Source: Rhodobacteraceae bacterium Water-Bin34 | Lineage (GTDB): Bacteria > Pseudomonadota > Alphaproteobacteria > Rhodobacterales > Rhodobacteraceae | NCBI GenBank assembly: GCA_900197625.1 | Contig: FZLS01000004.1 | Location: 1-64,000 of the forward strand | Reading direction: 5' to 3' | DNA: 64,000 nt | Shown: in pieces, positions 26,657-34,011 of the stretch | Position numbering within the stretch: position 1 is the stretch's first letter | Layout of the letters: the number at the start of each line of letters is the position of its first letter | Program-made: the position numbers and the translations under genes | The notes under the pieces: generated by a model | Seen by the model: the letters and a program-made list of their open reading frames with translations, nothing else | Told to the model about the DNA's origin: nothing | The model's database searches: none

Positions 26657-27653
26657 CTTTATTACAATAGGTTTTTTGTTAGCAACACCTATTTATGCTG
26701 ATGGCAAATATGGTTTAGGAAGAACCGCATTACCTTCTGAAATACAAGCATGGGATATAGATGTCTTACCTGATGGAAGAGGGCTACCCGCTGGAAATGG
26801 TGATGCGATAGTAGGTGAAGAAATCTTTGCAAATAAGTGTGCTTCATGTCACGGAGATTTTGCGGAAGGTGTCGGCAACTGGCCAGCACTTGCTGGAGGT
26901 TTTGACACACTAGCAGATGAAGATCCGGTTAAAACAGTAGGGTCTTATTGGCCATATCTTTCTACTCTTTGGGATTATATTAATAGATCAATGCCTTTTG
27001 GAGGAGCTCAAACCCTTAGCAGTGACGAAGTGTATTCAATTGTTGCTTATATATTATATTCTAATGATTTAATCGAAGACGACTTTGTTTTGAACGATCA
27101 AAATTTTTCAGAATTCAACATGTATAATAGTAAAGGCTTTATCGTGGATGATCGCAAAAATAGCGAATATTTAAATTGGTCAAAAGAACCATGTATGGAG
27201 AATTGTAAACCATCTTCAAAAATTGTTATGCGAGCGAGTGTAATTGATGTTACTCCAGAAGAGACAGCTACAATACAAAAAACAGAGCAACCTGTGTCAA
27301 CTTTGGAAAAAGTAGATGTAGTGTCTATTGATCCTGAACTGATAAAAGCTGGCAAGAAAGTATTTAAAAAATGTAAAGCCTGCCATGCGGTTGGTGAAGG
27401 CGCTAAGAACAAGTCAGGTCCTCAATTATATAACATAATTGGCCGAAAGATGGGCTCAGCAGATCGATACAAATACTCAAAGGGCTTTAAGCTAGCCTTG
27501 GATGAAGGTCGCATCTGGAATGAAGAACTTATGATTGAATTTTTAAGAAAACCAAAAAAATTCATCAAAGGCACAAAAATGTCTTTTGGCGGCTTAAAAA
27601 AAGATAAAGATTTAAATGCCATTGTTGCTTATTTGAAAATGCAGGATGAATAG
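26640..27653 (+). CDS. soxD: Diheme cytochrome c subunit SoxD of sulfane dehydrogenase
   Basis: SoxD passes electrons from the SoxC molybdenum centre to small cytochromes. The 337-aa precursor has a Sec signal peptide (cleavage after I-Y-A, about residue 20). Heme motifs are C-A-S-C-H at 67-71 and C-K-A-C-H at 245-249. The second domain ends in G-T-K-M-S-F, which provides the Met axial ligand, and A-Y-L-K. It starts inside soxC (17-base overlap), so translation is coupled. It is slightly shorter than the Paracoccus protein, mainly in the linker between the two heme domains. Confidence 0.95.
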   Translation: MLKYLSFITIGFLLATPIYADGKYGLGRTALPSEIQAWDIDVLPDGRGLPAGNGDAIVGEEIFANKCASCHGDFAEGVGNWPALAGGFDTLADEDPVKTVGSYWPYLSTLWDYINRSMPFGGAQTLSSDEVYSIVAYILYSNDLIEDDFVLNDQNFSEFNMYNSKGFIVDDRKNSEYLNWSKEPCMENCKPSSKIVMRASVIDVTPEETATIQKTEQPVSTLEKVDVVSIDPELIKAGKKVFKKCKACHAVGEGAKNKSGPQLYNIIGRKMGSADRYKYSKGFKLALDEGRIWNEELMIEFLRKPKKFIKGTKMSFGGLKKDKDLNAIVAYLKMQDE

Positions 27654-27700
27654 TTTTATTAAATCTAAAGTTTTTTGTTAAAATATTAACATAAATTATT

Positions 27701-27732
27701 AATAGCATAATCCTTTAAATAGTTATGCTATT
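27701..27732. terminator. Hairpin between convergent soxD and soxB (first)
   Basis: AATAGCATAA at 27701-27710 is perfectly complementary to TTATGCTATT at 27723-27732, with a 12-base loop. It lies 48 bases after the soxD stop. There is no long T run on the plus strand, so it may act with the second hairpin just beyond it. Confidence 0.5.
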
Positions 27733-27742
27733 GTTGATTATG

Positions 27743-27768
27743 AGTTTTGTTTTTTAAATAACAAAACT
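27743..27768. terminator. Hairpin between convergent soxD and soxB (second)
   Basis: AGTTTTGTT at 27743-27751 pairs with AACAAAACT at 27760-27768 around TTTTAAAT. It begins 4 bases after the soxB stop on the minus strand. Stem pairing is mostly A-T, so it is a weak terminator at best. Confidence 0.45.
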
Positions 27769-27771
27769 AAT

Positions 27772-29454
27772 TTATGCTCCTGAAACCTTTACTGAAGTAT
27801 TTGGATCTATGCTAATAAATTCTTGTTTTTTAATCCAACTTTCAGCAACATCCCAAATTGCTGGACCTTCAGTATTCTCATTAACAGAAGCCCATCCCGC
27901 AACTTGATAAGATTTATTTGCTTCAACTTTTTCACCAGTTTTCAGAATTGTCATATCTGTAATTCTTGATCCTTGGGGTTTTAATACATCTATTGAATAA
28001 CCCATACCCCCTACCCTTACCATGTCACCACCTTGTTGGTAATACGGATCAGGATTAAACAAATTGTCTGCTACATCTTCTAAAATTATATGTAAGAACT
28101 CACCTGACATTTCAGTGCGATACGCCTCAGGGTAAGACATTGCAGTAGCATTAAATAAATCTTCTCTCGTAATATCTTGACCTGGCAATAAGCTTGGCCC
28201 CCAACGAAACCCCGGTGATAGGGCAATGTCAGCCTCACGTTCATCAATTAATGCATTGCACAATAAATCATCCCAAGTACCATTGAAATTACCACGTCTA
28301 TATAATTCTTGATCCGTGGTCCCTAAAACCTCTTTAAGCTGATTTGCAAATGGAGCTCTTTGTTCATCTATCAATGCTCTTACATATGGATCAGGAGCTA
28401 TTACATCACTAAAAATTGGAATTAATTTATGAGAAAATCCTTTTACTTCTCCCTCTCTGACATCCAAGTCTAAACGAGTAACAAATTTACCATTTGATCC
28501 AGATGCAATTAACATGGTTGAACCAACTAAAACTGGTTCTGGCAGAGCATCGTGAGTATGACCTGTAAGAATGACATCAATTCCATTTACACGGCTAGCC
28601 AATTTTCTATCTACATCAAATCCGTTATGAGATAACAAAACTACAAGTTCAGCACCTAGACCCTTAACTTCGTCTACAACTTCAATCATCCGCTCTTCAC
28701 GAACTCCAAAAGATAAATTTGGAAACATCCATCCAGGATTGGCAATTGGCATGTACGGAAAGGCTTGGCCTATGACAGCAATCTTAACACCACCACGTTC
28801 AAACATTTTATAAGGCTCATATGCTGGCTCATCCCATTCATTGTCAAAAATGTTTGCTCCTAAAAATGGGAAATCTAAATTTTCTACAATCTCTGTTACT
28901 CGATCAATGCCCAAAGTAAATTCCCAATGAGATGTCATTGCATCAGGTTTTAATGCATTCATAACATTAACCATATCTTGGCCTTGAGTATGATGGGTAG
29001 TATAAGATCCTTGCCATGTATCACCACCATCAAGAAGCAATGCATCCGGCCGTTCTGATCGTATTGAGTTTAGAACAGTTGCGACTCGATCTAAACCGCC
29101 CATTCTTCCATAAGTTTTAGCTAGTGAACTAAAGTCATTATAAGTAAGTGCATAAGCTTCTGGCGAACCAGGAGTCATATTGAAAAGTTTTAAAAAATCT
29201 TTTCCAGTTACATGTGGTGGCAAACCATTTACCGAACCTATGCCTAAATTTATTTCTGGTTCACGAAAGTAGACTGGGTTCAATTGCCCATGAATATCAG
29301 TAATATGGATTAGTGTTACATTCCCAGTAGTATTAAATTCTAAAAGTTTATCCTGGGATAAACTTTGCTGAGCTGATGCTCGTGTAAAGCTCCCTGCGCC
29401 ATAAATGGCAGATGCTGCAACAGTTGCTTGTAAAAAATCACGGCGTGAAATCAT
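27772..29454 (-). CDS. soxB: Thiosulfohydrolase SoxB
   Basis: SoxB is the di-manganese hydrolase that releases sulfate from thiosulfate bound to the SoxY cysteine. The 560-aa precursor has a twin-arginine signal (I-S-R-R-D-F-L-Q-A-T). It belongs to the 5'-nucleotidase/calcineurin superfamily, with metal ligands in H-I-T-D-I-H-G-Q-L near residue 53, L-L-D-G-G-D-T-W-Q-G-S near 140, V-L-L-S-H-N-G near 275 and L-T-G-H-T-H-D near 300. The C-terminal nucleotidase-like domain is complete. GAGGAA is 8 nt before ATG 29454. It has its own candidate promoter and operator, and a terminator separates it from soxA. Confidence 0.97.
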   Translation of the reverse strand: MISRRDFLQATVAASAIYGAGSFTRASAQQSLSQDKLLEFNTTGNVTLIHITDIHGQLNPVYFREPEINLGIGSVNGLPPHVTGKDFLKLFNMTPGSPEAYALTYNDFSSLAKTYGRMGGLDRVATVLNSIRSERPDALLLDGGDTWQGSYTTHHTQGQDMVNVMNALKPDAMTSHWEFTLGIDRVTEIVENLDFPFLGANIFDNEWDEPAYEPYKMFERGGVKIAVIGQAFPYMPIANPGWMFPNLSFGVREERMIEVVDEVKGLGAELVVLLSHNGFDVDRKLASRVNGIDVILTGHTHDALPEPVLVGSTMLIASGSNGKFVTRLDLDVREGEVKGFSHKLIPIFSDVIAPDPYVRALIDEQRAPFANQLKEVLGTTDQELYRRGNFNGTWDDLLCNALIDEREADIALSPGFRWGPSLLPGQDITREDLFNATAMSYPEAYRTEMSGEFLHIILEDVADNLFNPDPYYQQGGDMVRVGGMGYSIDVLKPQGSRITDMTILKTGEKVEANKSYQVAGWASVNENTEGPAIWDVAESWIKKQEFISIDPNTSVKVSGA

Positions 29455-29467
29455 CTAAAAATTCCTC

Positions 29468-29487
29468 ATATTCATTATACTGAATGT
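29468..29487 (-). promoter_or_regulatory. soxB promoter -10 within a SoxR/SqrR-like operator
   Basis: ATATTC-N8-GAATGT at 29468-29487 contains an exact ATTC-N8-GAAT. Inside it, a perfect TATAAT reads on the minus strand at 29479-29474. The expected start of transcription falls close to the ribosome site GAGGAA (29467-29462). No good -35 is visible, which would fit a promoter needing little more than its -10 or an activator. Confidence 0.6.
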
Positions 29488-29490
29488 CTA

Positions 29491-29531
29491 AAAAGAAATA
29501 ACCCCACAACAATTTATTGTTGCGGGGTTAT
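29491..29531 (-). terminator. Intrinsic terminator between soxA and soxB
   Basis: ATAACCCC-A-CAACAA pairs with TTGTTG-C-GGGGTTAT (29498-29512 with 29517-29531, one mismatch, 4-base loop). On the minus strand the stem is followed by TTTCTTTTT. This is a strong rho-independent terminator at the end of soxXYZA, so soxB is expressed mainly from its own promoter or by read-through. Confidence 0.8.
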
Positions 29532-29545
29532 AAATTAAATTAAAT

Positions 29546-30391
29546 TTAGTTTCTTACAGATGGGCTTTCGACAGATAAGCCATTTCCACGAGATGCTACA
29601 TATAACTCTAAAGCACGGAACTCATCAGATCCCTCTTTGAATGGTGTTGCACGAATATTCTTCATACAACCCTTAAAACGAGCATGTACAGAATTCATCT
29701 TTGCATTTTTTAAGCGATATGTTGGAAATCCATTGATTTGCCCTTGTGATAAATGATCAGCTCGGATCATATTGCCATAATTATCTTCATGACAATTAGC
29801 ACAGGACATATCTAACTGACCAACTCGAGTGTAGTAAAGATCTTTACCTAGTTCGTAGGCATTAGCAGCATCTCCATCAACTTTTACATTGATTGCCATT
29901 CCACGAGATTGCAATGAGATTAATGAAGTCATTGCTGTCATCTTCCCTTTGGACCACTTCCATGGCTCTGCACCCATTCTCTCAGTACGACAATTATTAA
30001 CTAATGTTTCCATTGTATCCAATTTGCCAGTTGATGCGTTGTGTCGTGGTAATGATGATTTTAAACCTTTAAATGAAGCAACATCTTCATGACATGACGC
30101 ACAGGATTTTCCTTCAGATCCATCTACTTTTGCATATAAATCTTCACCTTGCTCTATAAATATAAATGAAGGATTATCAAAATCGTCCATTTGTAGAGCT
30201 TGTGTTTCGTTAGTTCTAAAACGCCATCCTGATATCAATTCATCTAATGCACTATCCGCAGGAGCTGCAGCTTTAGTAGATATATCCAATTCGCCATTAA
30301 TAACTAATTCAGCATCTTCATCAGCAATAGCAACTGATACGATGGTCGACAAAGCAAAAATGCAAGTCAGAGTTCTTGAGAACTTCTTCAT
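29546..30391 (-). CDS. soxA: Diheme cytochrome c SoxA
   Basis: SoxA is the catalytic subunit of SoxAX, which joins thiosulfate to the SoxY cysteine. The 281-aa precursor has a Sec signal (cleavage after A-I-A, about 23). Heme sites are C-A-S-C-H at 97-101 and C-A-N-C-H at 197-201. C242 in F-K-G-C-M-K-N-I-R-A-T-P-F is the axial ligand that carries the persulfide in this family. It is therefore the two-heme type, like those of Paracoccus and Rhodovulum. GGGAGGA precedes ATG 30391; the open frame to 30418 is not needed. It follows soxZ in the operon. Confidence 0.96.
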   Translation of the reverse strand: MKKFSRTLTCIFALSTIVSVAIADEDAELVINGELDISTKAAAPADSALDELISGWRFRTNETQALQMDDFDNPSFIFIEQGEDLYAKVDGSEGKSCASCHEDVASFKGLKSSLPRHNASTGKLDTMETLVNNCRTERMGAEPWKWSKGKMTAMTSLISLQSRGMAINVKVDGDAANAYELGKDLYYTRVGQLDMSCANCHEDNYGNMIRADHLSQGQINGFPTYRLKNAKMNSVHARFKGCMKNIRATPFKEGSDEFRALELYVASRGNGLSVESPSVRN

Positions 30392-30417
30392 TATTTGATC
30401 CTCCCTTGTTATCCGCA

Positions 30418-30738
30418 TTAAGCGACAGTGATAGTTTTGGTTTGTTCTACGGTTGAGCCGTCATCATCAGTCCATTGCATAACCAAATCACCAGTAGCTG
30501 GTACAGTAAAGCTGAACTGAAAATATGGGTTAGTTGAAATTGCTGGTTCAAATTTGGCGGATATAACTTCTTCCCCACCAAAAGTTGCAGTGAATGCATT
30601 AATTATTTTTCGTGGAATTAGATTACCATCCCCATCTTTACGACGGCCAGATTCCATTTTGTGATTTACTAATGTTTTTATTGTTACCAATTCTCCTGCT
30701 GCTGCAGTTTTTGGTGCTTTTACACGCGCTTTTGCCAT
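30418..30738 (-). CDS. soxZ: Thiosulfate-carrier subunit SoxZ
   Basis: SoxZ (106 aa) is the small immunoglobulin-like partner of SoxY in the periplasmic carrier complex. The sequence shows the usual A-K-A-R-V-K-A-P start, T-L-V-N-H-K-M-E-S-G-R-R-K-D near 25, the F-T-A-T-F-G-G-E-E-V strand, and Y-F-Q-F-S-F-T-V-P-A-T-G-D-L near 75. No signal peptide is present, as expected, because it is co-exported with SoxY through Tat. It lies 18 bases downstream of soxY. Confidence 0.97.
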   Translation of the reverse strand: MAKARVKAPKTAAAGELVTIKTLVNHKMESGRRKDGDGNLIPRKIINAFTATFGGEEVISAKFEPAISTNPYFQFSFTVPATGDLVMQWTDDDGSTVEQTKTITVA

Positions 30739-30756
30739 GTGATATCTCCTTTTCTG

Positions 30757-31179
30757 CTAGCCGCCACAGCCGCCTATTGTTACTTTTACTGTCTTTGCTA
30801 CTTGAGCGAATGAACCGTCTGCCATTTCAGCTAGTGCAATTACATTTTGTGTGCCAGCCAGTCTAATTCTGGTAGAACCTGACGCATCACTTAATTCACC
30901 AAAATTAAATGTCCCAACTCCTGGCGTTGGGTTTCCATCAGCTAGTATCATAACACGCTTTGCACCTGATGCAGAAAATTGAATTGGAACAGTATTTCCA
31001 TTTTCCGCAATTTCTGGTGTTGTTAAACTTATTCCACCTTCAGATACTGCACTTCCACCTGTAAAAGATTTGATTGCAGCCATTGTTTCATCTGATGCTG
31101 CAAATGCATTTAAAGGCAAAAGAGTGACTACAAATGATGCTGAGCCTAATGCTAAGGCATTTCTTCGAGTTAAAGACAT
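30757..31179 (-). CDS. soxY: Thiosulfate-carrier protein SoxY
   Basis: SoxY carries the sulfur intermediates on a C-terminal cysteine swinging arm. The 140-aa precursor opens with a twin-arginine signal (L-T-R-R-N-A-L-A-L-G) and an A-F-A cleavage site near residue 28. The mature domain is immunoglobulin-like. It ends in V-T-I-G-G-C-G-G, the invariant GGCGG carrier motif with C138. It begins 3 bases after the soxX stop, so soxXYZA is a tight operon. Confidence 0.98.
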   Translation of the reverse strand: MSLTRRNALALGSASFVVTLLPLNAFAASDETMAAIKSFTGGSAVSEGGISLTTPEIAENGNTVPIQFSASGAKRVMILADGNPTPGVGTFNFGELSDASGSTRIRLAGTQNVIALAEMADGSFAQVAKTVKVTIGGCGG

Positions 31180-31182
31180 TCC

Positions 31183-31641
31183 CTACTCCTCTTTTAATGT
31201 TAATATATACGCAACAACATCTTCAATTTGTTGGGCTGATAAAATAGTTTTACCCTCAAATTTCTTTAATGTTCTTACGCCATTTTCAGTACTGTAAAAT
31301 GCTGGCATTATTGTTCCCTCAAATGTATGCTTTGAGTTCACAACTATTCCTCTCAACTCTTCTTCACTCCATCTAGATCCTGCTCCATTTAATGCAGGCC
31401 CAACTTCTCCATGGAAAGATTGAGAAGAGGCGTCATCATTTACATGACAAGCCAAACAGTTACCTAATTTACGGTTGATTGATACTTTTTTGCCAACAAC
31501 TGGATCACCAGCAACACCAGTCAATGAAGCCATCACTTCTCCGTATTCACTGAATGACACATTACTTGGTGCAGTATCTTCAGCAATAACGGATGTGGAT
31601 ATTAACGTTGCCGATACGGCAATAAAACTGCGAAGCAGCAT
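31183..31641 (-). CDS. soxX: Monoheme cytochrome c SoxX
   Basis: SoxX receives electrons from SoxA during thiosulfate binding. The 152-aa precursor has a Sec signal peptide (residues 1-20, V-I-A cleavage). The single heme site is C-L-A-C-H at 62-66, preceded by N-R-K-L-G-N. The distal Met ligand is probably in G-T-I-M-P-A-F-Y near residue 110. GGAGGAAAT lies upstream of the ATG. It is the first gene of soxXYZA, and its 124-base upstream spacer contains a SoxR-like operator. Confidence 0.95.
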   Translation of the reverse strand: MLLRSFIAVSATLISTSVIAEDTAPSNVSFSEYGEVMASLTGVAGDPVVGKKVSINRKLGNCLACHVNDDASSQSFHGEVGPALNGAGSRWSEEELRGIVVNSKHTFEGTIMPAFYSTENGVRTLKKFEGKTILSAQQIEDVVAYILTLKEE

Positions 31642-31695
31642 ATGATTTCCTCCCTAATCCCTAAATTCTGAGATCAGGTTAGTCGCATAAAGTGA

Positions 31696-31707
31696 GTCTT
31701 GCAAGAC
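31696..31707. repeat. 12-bp perfect palindrome GTCTTGCAAGAC
   Basis: GTCTTGCAAGAC at 31696-31707 is fully self-complementary. It directly abuts the SoxR-like site at 31708-31727, on the soxX side. It would fall at or just after the start of soxX transcription. It may bind a second regulator or be chance. Confidence 0.4.
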
Positions 31708-31727
31708 AAATTCTATTTTTTGAATTT
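31708..31727. promoter_or_regulatory. Candidate SoxR/SqrR operator before soxX
   Basis: AAATTC-N8-GAATTT at 31708-31727 is a perfect 6+6 inverted repeat containing ATTC-N8-GAAT. It starts 67 bases upstream of the soxX ATG, the same offset as the site before soxC. A -10-like TAGAAT on the minus strand (31715-31710) overlaps it. In Paracoccus, SoxR is known to bind in the soxW-soxX spacer. Confidence 0.7.
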
Positions 31728-31765
31728 ATTTAGTAAAATGTTCTAACTTATAAATTTGATTTAGA

Positions 31766-32323
31766 TTATTTTTTTTGTTCAGCAAACTTTCTAGCATGAT
31801 ATTTTTGGAAGTGCTCACCACTTTCATATCCTTTTTCTAAAACATAATTTAATAAATTTTTGGTAGTATACTTACCGAAAGCACCAGGCATTGTGATGAT
31901 TGCATTTTGTGAAGCTGATTTTGTCGTATCAATATTTTCAGGCATAAACATTAAGGTAGGAGTAAAAACTACACCCCAGACTTTTGCAATTTCTTTTTCA
32001 GACATCACATTACCGTTAAAATCGATAACTTCATTATCTCCAAATAAATTCATTTGAACAACGAAGTACTCTTCTGAAAGTATTTTATGTATCTCAGCAT
32101 TAGGAAAAACATCTTCATGCATCTTTGTGCAGTAAATGCATCCTCTTTGTTCAAACATTATTAACAATCGCTTACCTTCAGATCTTGCTTCATCAAAATC
32201 TTCAACCATATCGTTAAATGTAAACCTTAACCAATCAGGCTTGTGCAAACCATCATCACCTATAGGTGCAGCATTCGCAGGGCTTAAAAAGATATAGACT
32301 AAGAATATCATAATTTTTTTCAT
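31766..32323 (-). CDS. soxW: Periplasmic thioredoxin SoxW
   Basis: A 185-aa exported thioredoxin-fold protein with a signal peptide (M-K-K-I-M-I-F-L-V-Y ... A-N-A). The redox motif is C-I-Y-C within M-F-E-Q-R-G-C-I-Y-C-T-K-M-H-E-D-V-F. The cis-proline loop is V-V-F-T-P-T-L-M-F. In Sox systems SoxW is kept reduced by the membrane protein SoxV, and the pair is thought to hold SoxYZ or other Sox thiols in the active state. It is 9 bases downstream of soxV and is separated from soxX by the operator spacer. Confidence 0.88.
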   Translation of the reverse strand: MKKIMIFLVYIFLSPANAAPIGDDGLHKPDWLRFTFNDMVEDFDEARSEGKRLLIMFEQRGCIYCTKMHEDVFPNAEIHKILSEEYFVVQMNLFGDNEVIDFNGNVMSEKEIAKVWGVVFTPTLMFMPENIDTTKSASQNAIITMPGAFGKYTTKNLLNYVLEKGYESGEHFQKYHARKFAEQKK

Positions 32324-32332
32324 TGAAATCTC

Positions 32333-33070
32333 CTATCCTATTGACGAAAACCAGGGTGCGTACTTTATCATTAAATTTGCTAAATAATTTACACTATTTG
32401 AAGCGATTAATAAACCAAATACAATTAACATCGCACCCATAACTTTTTCAACATACTGAATATAATAGCGTTTACGATGCATCCATCGTAAAAAGGGTTT
32501 AGCAAAAATTGCTGTAATTACAAAAGGTAGTGTCATGGAAAGGCCATAAGTCAACAATAAGATGGTTCCATAATAAACATCACCCATTCCACCAGCAATC
32601 ACCAGAATTGACGCTAACGCTGGGCCAACACATGGGGTCCAGCCAAAACCAAATGCTAACCCCATAATATAGGACCCCAACCAAGTTGATGAGTTTGCTT
32701 TGGTTTCTAATTTGGATTCTCTATAAAATAATCCAACGCGAATAATACCTAAAAAATGGAGCCCAAAAGCAATTAAAAAAGCAGCAGCAAAATAAGATAA
32801 TTCTTGCTTCCAAATTCTAAGGAATTGCCCCAAAAATGAAGCACCCAAGCCTAACAAAACAAAAATTGTTGTTGTTCCTAATGCAAAGAATATACTTGCA
32901 ATAACTAATTTACGATGAGTTGTGGGCGGAATATCTTTCTCATCTTTCAATTCATTCATACTAATGCCAGCAAGATAACATAAATAGAAAGGCACCATTG
33001 GCATAATACACGGAGATAGGAAACTAAGAAGTCCCGCTATAATTGCCCCCGAGAATGTAATTTCAAGCAT
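32333..33070 (-). CDS. soxV: CcdA/DsbD-type thiol transporter SoxV
   Basis: A 245-aa inner-membrane protein with six helices that moves reducing equivalents from cytosolic thioredoxin to periplasmic SoxW. The two redox cysteines are in helix 1 (S-F-L-S-P-C-I-M-P-M-V-P) and helix 4 (F-G-W-T-P-C-V-G-P-A-L), the standard CcdA positions. Placement with soxW and next to soxS identifies it as SoxV rather than a cytochrome-c-maturation CcdA. However, it could serve both roles, since no other CcdA is in the window. Confidence 0.9.
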   Translation of the reverse strand: MLEITFSGAIIAGLLSFLSPCIMPMVPFYLCYLAGISMNELKDEKDIPPTTHRKLVIASIFFALGTTTIFVLLGLGASFLGQFLRIWKQELSYFAAAFLIAFGLHFLGIIRVGLFYRESKLETKANSSTWLGSYIMGLAFGFGWTPCVGPALASILVIAGGMGDVYYGTILLLTYGLSMTLPFVITAIFAKPFLRWMHRKRYYIQYVEKVMGAMLIVFGLLIASNSVNYLANLMIKYAPWFSSIG

Positions 33071-33094
33071 CTAAAGCCTTGTCCTTTTAATCAA

Positions 33095-33120
33095 AACATA
33101 TTACATTTTTTATATATGTT
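33095..33120. promoter_or_regulatory. AT-rich palindrome in the soxV-soxS divergent spacer
   Basis: AACATAT at 33095-33101 is complementary to ATATGTT at 33114-33120 with a 12-base spacer. The central 20 bases (33098-33117) match the soxX site at 14 of 20 positions, although the ATTC and GAAT ends are lost. SoxR of Paracoccus binds in the equivalent spacer. This is a degenerate candidate operator. Confidence 0.5.
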
Positions 33121-33135
33121 AAAAAGGTATCACAA

Positions 33136-33507
33136 ATGAAGTCAATGCTATTAGCAGCAATTTTATTTTTTATTGCAAATGTGACTTTAGCCCAAGGCAT
33201 TAAATTATTAATGTTTGAGCAAGATGGCTGCTATTGGTGTGAAATATGGGATCATGAAATCGCAGCAATTTATCCTAAAACATTAGAAGGAGATGTAGCT
33301 CCATTACAAAGAATTGATATTCATTCGAAATTATCGACAGATATAATTCTTAAGAGTTCCCCACAATTCACACCAACATTTATTGTAGTAAGTAATAATA
33401 AAGAAGTTGGACGTATCGAAGGTTATCCTGGTGAGGATTTCTTCTGGGGACTTATAGATAAAATCCTATTGCAAATTCCAGAATATTCTCAAAAAAAAGG
33501 TGTATGA
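33136..33507 (+). CDS. soxS: SoxS-like periplasmic thioredoxin
   Basis: A 123-aa small thioredoxin-fold protein with a signal peptide (cleavage after T-L-A, about residue 19). The motif is C-Y-W-C in M-F-E-Q-D-G-C-Y-W-C-E-I-W-D. The cis-Pro loop is Q-F-T-P-T-F-I-V. In Paracoccus, SoxS reactivates SoxY and is encoded next to soxR, divergent from soxVW, exactly as here. Its stop overlaps the start of the GlcG-like gene by 4 bases. Confidence 0.88.
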   Translation: MKSMLLAAILFFIANVTLAQGIKLLMFEQDGCYWCEIWDHEIAAIYPKTLEGDVAPLQRIDIHSKLSTDIILKSSPQFTPTFIVVSNNKEVGRIEGYPGEDFFWGLIDKILLQIPEYSQKKGV

Positions 33508-34010
33508 TGAAAAATTTATTATTAGTGATTATTTTAGGCATTACCCCAACATATCTGGCACAAGCTGCTGAAGATGACGCATTTGTTGAATTTAAAGTTT
33601 TAAAACCAGAAATAGCAATAAAAGCTGCGATTTCTGCAATGGATTTCTGTCGCGAAGAAGGTTACCAAGTTGGTGTGTCTGTAGTAGATAGGTTTGGCCT
33701 TACTCAAGCATTTATTAAATCTCGCTACGCAGGACTTCATGTCCAGGAAACAGCAACACGGAAAGCATGGACATCTGTTAGCTTCAGAACTCCAACATTG
33801 TCTCTTGATGAGAGTACGCAACCTGGCAAAGAAGCTTTTGGTATAAGATTTATTTCCAAGCCATTGCCATTAGGCGGTGGCGTGCCTATTGAAGCAGAGG
33901 GTTCCATTGTTGCCGGGATTGGGGTATCTGGAGCACCAGGGACTGATATTGATGATGAGTGTGCAAGGGCAGGAATTGCCGCAATTGAAGAAGATTTGTT
34001 AGGATTTTGA
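33504..34010 (+). CDS. Exported GlcG/HbpS-family (DUF336) protein
   Basis: A 168-aa protein with a signal peptide (cleavage near A-Q-A, about residue 21) and one GlcG/HbpS domain: A-I-S-A-M-D-F-C-R-E-E-G-Y-Q-V-G-V-S-V-V-D, then T-A-T-R-K-A-W-T-S-V-S-F near 80, and L-P-L-G-G-G-V-P-I and I-G-V-S-G-A-P-G-T-D-I-D near the end. Family members bind heme (HbpS) or small ligands. It is embedded between soxS (ATGA overlap) and soxR (1 base), so it probably serves the sox system, perhaps in heme or redox handling for its cytochromes. That role is inference. Confidence 0.85.
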   Translation: MMKNLLLVIILGITPTYLAQAAEDDAFVEFKVLKPEIAIKAAISAMDFCREEGYQVGVSVVDRFGLTQAFIKSRYAGLHVQETATRKAWTSVSFRTPTLSLDESTQPGKEAFGIRFISKPLPLGGGVPIEAEGSIVAGIGVSGAPGTDIDDECARAGIAAIEEDLLGF

Positions 34011-34011
34011 T

